Assembly: GCA_022818135.1 (NCBI GenBank)
Contig: JAFMSR010000012.1
Location: forward strand, 6,883,358-6,947,357
Direction: 5' to 3'
DNA: 64,000 bases
From: Saxidomus purpurata
Lineage: Eukaryota > Mollusca > Bivalvia > Venerida > Veneridae
Below the pieces are notes generated by a model. It saw only the letters and a program-made list of their open reading frames with translations, was not told where the DNA came from and made no database searches. The translations under genes and the position numbers were made by a program. Shown here in pieces: positions 59,395-64,000 of this stretch. The stretch's first letter is position 1. Each line of letters begins with the position of its first letter.

Positions 59395-59640
59395 ACACCT
59401 AATATTCTGTGATGTAGACTAGTGGTCTAGGCATCCGCCTTGGAGGCGGTAGGTCAAAGGTTCGACACCAAGAAGAAGTCTTACTGATATGATCGGATGA
59501 TGAACCGCCAGTAAGTTATAGAGTAGAATGGTTACCGCTTTCCAGTCTGGTGCCTGAATTCAGGAAATGTGCCCATAAAGAACGTGTAAGAAATGGCTGG
59601 TCCTGCAAGTATGCTGACACAATAAAAAACAAGCACTACA
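59395..59640 (+). mobile_element. Probable tRNA-headed SINE, family 5
   Basis: Head: TAGACTAGTGGTCTAGGCATC (A-box-like), CCGCCTTGGAGGCGG (a neat anticodon-arm-like stem) and AAAGGTTCGACACC (B box). A non-tRNA body continues to about 59600 and ends in an A-rich CAATAAAAAACAAG. A single copy in this window. The T-arm and acceptor stem are not convincing, so a real tRNA gene is unlikely. Confidence 0.65.
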
Positions 59641-60769
59641 CATGTACCTGTAATATCCGAAGTAAATCTATTTCATGATTTGAGAAATGGGATAATTTCA
59701 TATGATAAGGAAGATAATGAAAAATTGGGGACATGCTGGTAAAGTTATAACAGATCATGGTGCCTGAACTCCATCTACATGGCCTGTATCACAATTGTGC
59801 ATTTTTCGAGTTATGGACCGGACGCGCATATTTCTGGCACGGGGAAAATAAAACAATGTTCCAAGGAAGAGTTTTGGTTCTTTGTGCACTTCCTCTCAAT
59901 AACCTCTGTCAAAGTGTCCAGTATCAATGTTCAGTGAGTTATGATCCGAAATAAAGTATGATGAACGGACAGAAGGACGGATAAAACGGCGACGATATAC
60001 GCTCTATCTTTCACGGAACATAAAATGCATTACTCAGATAGTATACATATTTAATAATGTCACCTTAGTTTTGTCAAAAGTTGCACATCGGTCTTAGGAC
60101 AGAAGTAAATGGAATTGAATAAGATGATTCCATTGTCTAATTCAGTAACGTGATATACCCCCGTGTCTTTGATTTTAATAACTCTTCCGAAAGCAATTTT
60201 GAACAAAGTGCTATAAAATTTCTATATAAACAACTCATCTTGTTCACAGACAAATTACAATTTATTCTTGTATGAATTATCGAAGAATCTTGTTTTCTTT
60301 TCGCGGCATCCAACCAAGACAATTTAGAAAATTCCAATTTGGAATAACAAATGAAATATTCGAGGCAATTGAGTGTCATCTCGTTGTCAACTGTGACAAG
60401 CGCTTGTCGATTGCATCAATGCCAAAGCAAGTCTCTTTAAAACATGTTCCATTTATTGTGGATATTTTCATTTAGTAATCAGTTTGTATTTTATATTCCA
60501 GTTGATGTTATTTCTTTAATTATGCTCATCATCTCGTGACTAAAAGATTTTTAAATGACTTACTGTATCTCCACAAATGACAAAAAACCTAATTGTTTTA
60601 GAGACTATGCTTTTTCAGCGGACGATACCTTGTTTTTGTAGAAAAAGAGACAGTTTAATTGAACTTAAAGCATCTAAATCATTTTTAACATTCCCTAGAA
60701 CGGGGACAAAACATACAAAACTTGTTTACAATATGGAAAAGAAAAAGAAATAAAAGTACAATCAGAGGC
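59641..60769. other. No gene seen
   Basis: The overlapping frames at 60137-60475 on both strands show no domain. Nothing else is supported. Confidence 0.4.
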
Positions 60770-60780
60770 AAAGAAAACAG

Positions 60781-60966
60781 AGGGGAGCGGTGGTGTAGAG
60801 GTTAAGGTGTCGGCCGCTCATCCCGGAGGTTGCGGGTTTGAGCCCCACCAAGGTCACTACCGTGTCATTTGACACCAGTACTGGTTTTTCCAGGAAGCGG
60901 ACTCGAGAGTGACTCGATAAGCTTAAACTTGCTTCACAATCGAGCTAAAATAAATTTGTATAAACT
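60781..60966 (+). mobile_element. tRNA-derived SINE, family 2, with target duplication
   Basis: The head GAGCGGTGGTGTAGAGGTTAAGG holds an A box and GCGGGTTTGAGCCCC is a near-consensus B box. The body has TACCGTGTCATTTGACACC, CCAGTACTGG, AAGCGGACTCGAGAGTGACTCG and GCTTCACAATCGAGCTAAAA, and the tail is TAAATTTGTATAAACT. Flanks AAAGAAAACAG (60770-60780) and AAAGAAAATAG (60967-60977) are a target duplication with one change. A second copy lies at 54125-54314. Confidence 0.92.
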
Positions 60967-60977
60967 AAAGAAAATAG

Positions 60978-61994
60978 TATTTAAAACAACAATGTTCAAA
61001 TCTGCTATGCGTTATGCTTTGAAAATGATATAGACATCTTGTTTGTTTCTTATTTTACTTTACCTACAAGTGTTCTATATACAGTGTGCATAATAAAGAA
61101 TCTGTTTTCTACTGTATTTAGAATGAGGTTGGCAGTCGGCGGGTCACTCTGACAATGCCAGCATGGTTTGTTCAAACCTCAGTATAGGTAATGCCGAAGA
61201 GTTTCCGATAGCTACAAGTACTTTTAAGTATTTGCCATTGACGTTTGGACTGTATGAATATGCACTATTACTTTATGTATTTTACTTTGGCTGTCTTGCT
61301 AGTGAGTTCATTCGGTTTCAAGAAGTACTTTGAGGCGGATACATTGTCACTCCTTTCTGTCGCTTTTGAGGTTTTTATATGGCATGCGTATTTAATGACA
61401 CCGGTAAATGTAGTGTCCGGTGGCCAGTGCAATTTAAATACAAAATGAATAAGCAAATTAAAAATCTGTCAGATAGGCACAGAGCCCGGGTCATCCGTCT
61501 GTGGTGGACGTATTTCTTTGAGACGAAAATAATGTATATCATGAGCACCTATTCAGATAATCTGCTGGATTGAAAATTTCAATTATATATTATCGTGGCA
61601 TGTTCACCCTTAAGCGATGGGAAATTATAATCTCATCGCAAGATTGGTTACATTTCTCATGCTCATTGTATCCGAATGAAATTTGACAAATATGTGTTTT
61701 GAATAAAAACATGGACACTGTGTATGAATTATCGTGTGACGTACCGATAATGTACGGTACTAGTGTTTGCAGAATGGCGTGATACTGACACATATTCAGG
61801 AACAGGTCATTGTGCAATGTTTTCACTCTATAAACAAGAATTCGTGAACAGTAATTACCAATGTTTGACAGAACTGACATGGTCACAGGATCTTGAATAC
61901 GGTCCATAAGAAATACATGTAGAGCTATTGTTGATTACGTTTTTTTAACAAATCTTTAATAAATCGATACTTACAATCCGATAACAATAAAGTT
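60978..61994. other. No gene seen
   Basis: Short frames on both strands between 61245 and 61907 have no recognisable domain. No repeat was noticed. Confidence 0.4.
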
Positions 61995-62455
61995 TTGATA
62001 CTGCCAGTCAGCCAATAGATGTAGTGCCGTGGTAAAGGTTTACCATCATTTTTTTCTGCACGAACGGTGCAGGTTCGAATCCGTCGCAGGAACTTTTTAT
62101 TTATTTTTTAAACATACTGCTGTTGAACCCGTTTGTAAGGTTTAATCTTAGACAGAATACCACGTGCATAATTCATGAACAAAATAATCTTCATTACACA
62201 AACAAAATAAAAGTAAAATATCAACAAAAAACAAAAGATAATTATAACTGATATTAAAGACATTAGAAATTTAAGTAAAGCTAATTTTACATTAAAAAGA
62301 ATATTAGTGTAACTATCGGGATTTGAACCATAACATATTCAGCTTCTGTTATTACAGGGCTTTTGCTGTTAACCCACTACGCTATAATTTTGTATTGAAC
62401 GAATTGAGTAAATTATACCTACTTATTCTTGTTTGAGTGTAAAATTGGGTTGGGT
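61995..62455. mobile_element. Element with convergent tRNA-like ends, copy 2
   Basis: Follows copy 1 (42941-43428) from the left tRNA-like head to the right one: GTGCAGGTTCGAAT, CTGTTGAACCCGTTTGTAAGG, TCTTAGACAGAATACCACGTGC, AATTATAACTGATATT, TTAAGTAAAGCTAATTTT, AACTATCGGGATTTGAACC and TACTTATTCTTGTTTGAG. Its left A box (TAGTGCCGTGGTAAAGG) is better than that of copy 1, while the right B box has changed to GGTTCAAATCCC on the minus strand. The outer GACAGTGACGT ends are not preserved. Confidence 0.75.
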
Positions 62456-64000
62456 AAAAAGAAATTCCACAAGGTCAGAATTTAAGTTATATATTTCATA
62501 TGAAATCATTTTGTAAAAGATTCTCCTGATTTCATTTCAAATGCTATCAATATCAAATTTAATTATAAAATAAAAACAATGCCAAAAGCTTATTTTCTAT
62601 TGTCAGAATAGTTTTATATTTTTAATACTAAAGGCTCTCATTACTGTGTCTTTGAAAGTGAGTAGCCGTATATGTCGGTATGAAATAAACTTGGTATCAA
62701 ATAGTTCTAGTTGCCTTTGAATGATAAACATAGGAGAACTGCATATGACGAAATTTTGAAATAAATATCTAAACTTTTATTTATTCTGCTTTTATTGGTG
62801 TAAATTGCATGAAAAGATCATGGAAATTATCATAAACAGATGATGTTGATTTATAAAATATAAAAGTAGGTTTTGACATTGTGTAATCAGCTTCAGTTAC
62901 CCGACACTGTATATACATAGAATGAAAAATCACTGCACTTGTTTATGAATATTTCTGTTGGGTAAAGCCTCACAAGTTGAGATGAGAATGGTATCACATA
63001 ACAAACTATGATTCATTGAAAGAAAACGAGTACAACCTATTCAGCTTCGCACTTTTTCATTTCCTCCCACATTCACACACACACAGCACTGACTCGTCTC
63101 TGTGACAATAAGTTGAATAAAACCCTAAGTACCGAAAGATCGGCGTTAAATTGGCTATTATAACACGTAGCAAATTTCATGTTCACCTGTCTATTAAAAT
63201 GAGCATCAATTTATTCAAATCTCTTCAGCCTCCCCGTTAAAACGATCCATCTCGTGCTGTGACGTACAAACGCCCGCGTTGCCACTAATTTCGTCTGATG
63301 CGAGAAGAACGGATGTCGTTTGATACTTTTGAAGTTGTATAAATTTCACAAACTTTCTACAATACAATATTATATTCACAAAAAATGTAAAACAGGATAA
63401 ACTTTACAAAAAAGGGAAAAGGTACTACATTGTATAATTTCTACGATAATTTAAACAACAACCCATCACATTGTTGACCTTCCTCTTATCACGACCGGAA
63501 CATTCCATTACTTTCTTCCGACCTTTCACTAGAAAACCATCAACTGATTGCTACATATATATTTTGTGAAAATACTCGTTTATTAGCTAATCAAAATACT
63601 CGATAAGTCAGTCATCTCTAGCTTAATTTTAAAGTAAAAAATGCATATATTTATAATTTTATATTAATATGTTGAACTTGTAGAAAACACCTCTTTTTCA
63701 TTATCAATTGTATACATACATTTATATGTAAGGTTCATAAACCTAAAAAATATATAGATAGATAAACAAATAAAATTTAAATAAATAAATAAAATATATT
63801 ATATGAAACACAATCACATATTTATCGTTACCTTTGTACACGGACATTAACAAGTAACATTAAAATTTTGTACTTCACGCCAAAATCTTCAATTGAAAAA
63901 CTTGCACTTTCTTCTAATTGCAAGGTGATACTATTCAAAACAGCAAATAAATATTCAAATAACTCCATCTCTTTGGGATTTAGGAAACGAACTATTTTCC
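62456..64000. other. No gene seen
   Basis: Very AT-rich toward the window end, with a (CA)n tract near 63072-63085 and GATA/AAAT simple tracts near 63750-63800. No supported gene. Confidence 0.4.

Overview
The window is animal genomic DNA, most likely from a lophotrochozoan and probably a bivalve mollusc. The reasons are one intronless, full-length FoxC forkhead gene, an AT-rich background with long intergenic spaces, and a dense mixture of tRNA-headed SINEs, 5'-truncated non-LTR retrotransposons, foldback/MITE elements and dispersed tandem-module repeats of a kind familiar from bivalve genomes. The species cannot be named from the sequence alone. There are no bacterial-style operons, and no CRISPR array or true rRNA/tRNA gene was recognised.

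The only confidently protein-coding gene is FoxC (9772-11340, + strand, 522 aa). Its N-terminal, forkhead and C-terminal blocks all match the FoxC family. An in-frame stop lies just upstream of the start. A TATA-like box and an inverted CCAAT box lie upstream, a 12-codon upstream ORF overlaps the start codon, and a polyadenylation signal lies about 580 bases after the stop. FoxC is a nuclear transcription factor of mesoderm in other animals. The rest of the window looks like the gene-poor regulatory territory of such a developmental gene.

Layout: 1-9 kb holds a 44-bp minisatellite, SINE copies, a dispersed repeat and a 150-bp foldback. FoxC occupies 9.5-12 kb. From 13.6 to 23 kb there are microsatellites, a dispersed repeat with a LINE 3' end nested in it, a 5'-truncated LINE with reverse transcriptase motifs (about 19.9-21.4 kb) and a MITE. 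From 24.4 to 27.8 kb there is a large 26-bp satellite with higher-order structure. From 29.2 to 35.1 kb there are three arrays of a palindromic GATATC-centred motif and a 146-bp tandem repeat. From 35 to 44.4 kb there is a pile of nested transposons: a mariner-like remnant interrupted by a TTAA-flanked MITE, a SINE with a perfect 12-bp target duplication, a TIR element with tRNA-like promoters facing inwards from both arms, and a LINE 3' end interrupted by a 202-bp element with a 9-bp target duplication. From 44.7 to 56.1 kb there are four foldbacks with short GC-rich loops, a second LINE remnant and two candidate regulatory clusters. The rest, to 64 kb, holds more SINEs and the second copy of the tRNA-ended element.

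The most unusual items are the element with convergent tRNA-like ends (two copies, 42.9 and 62.0 kb), the GATATC palindrome arrays, the hexameric (156-bp) higher-order structure of the 26-bp satellite, and the 202-bp insertion whose pre-insertion site survives elsewhere in the same window. All boundaries and identities were read by eye; no alignment or database search was run.
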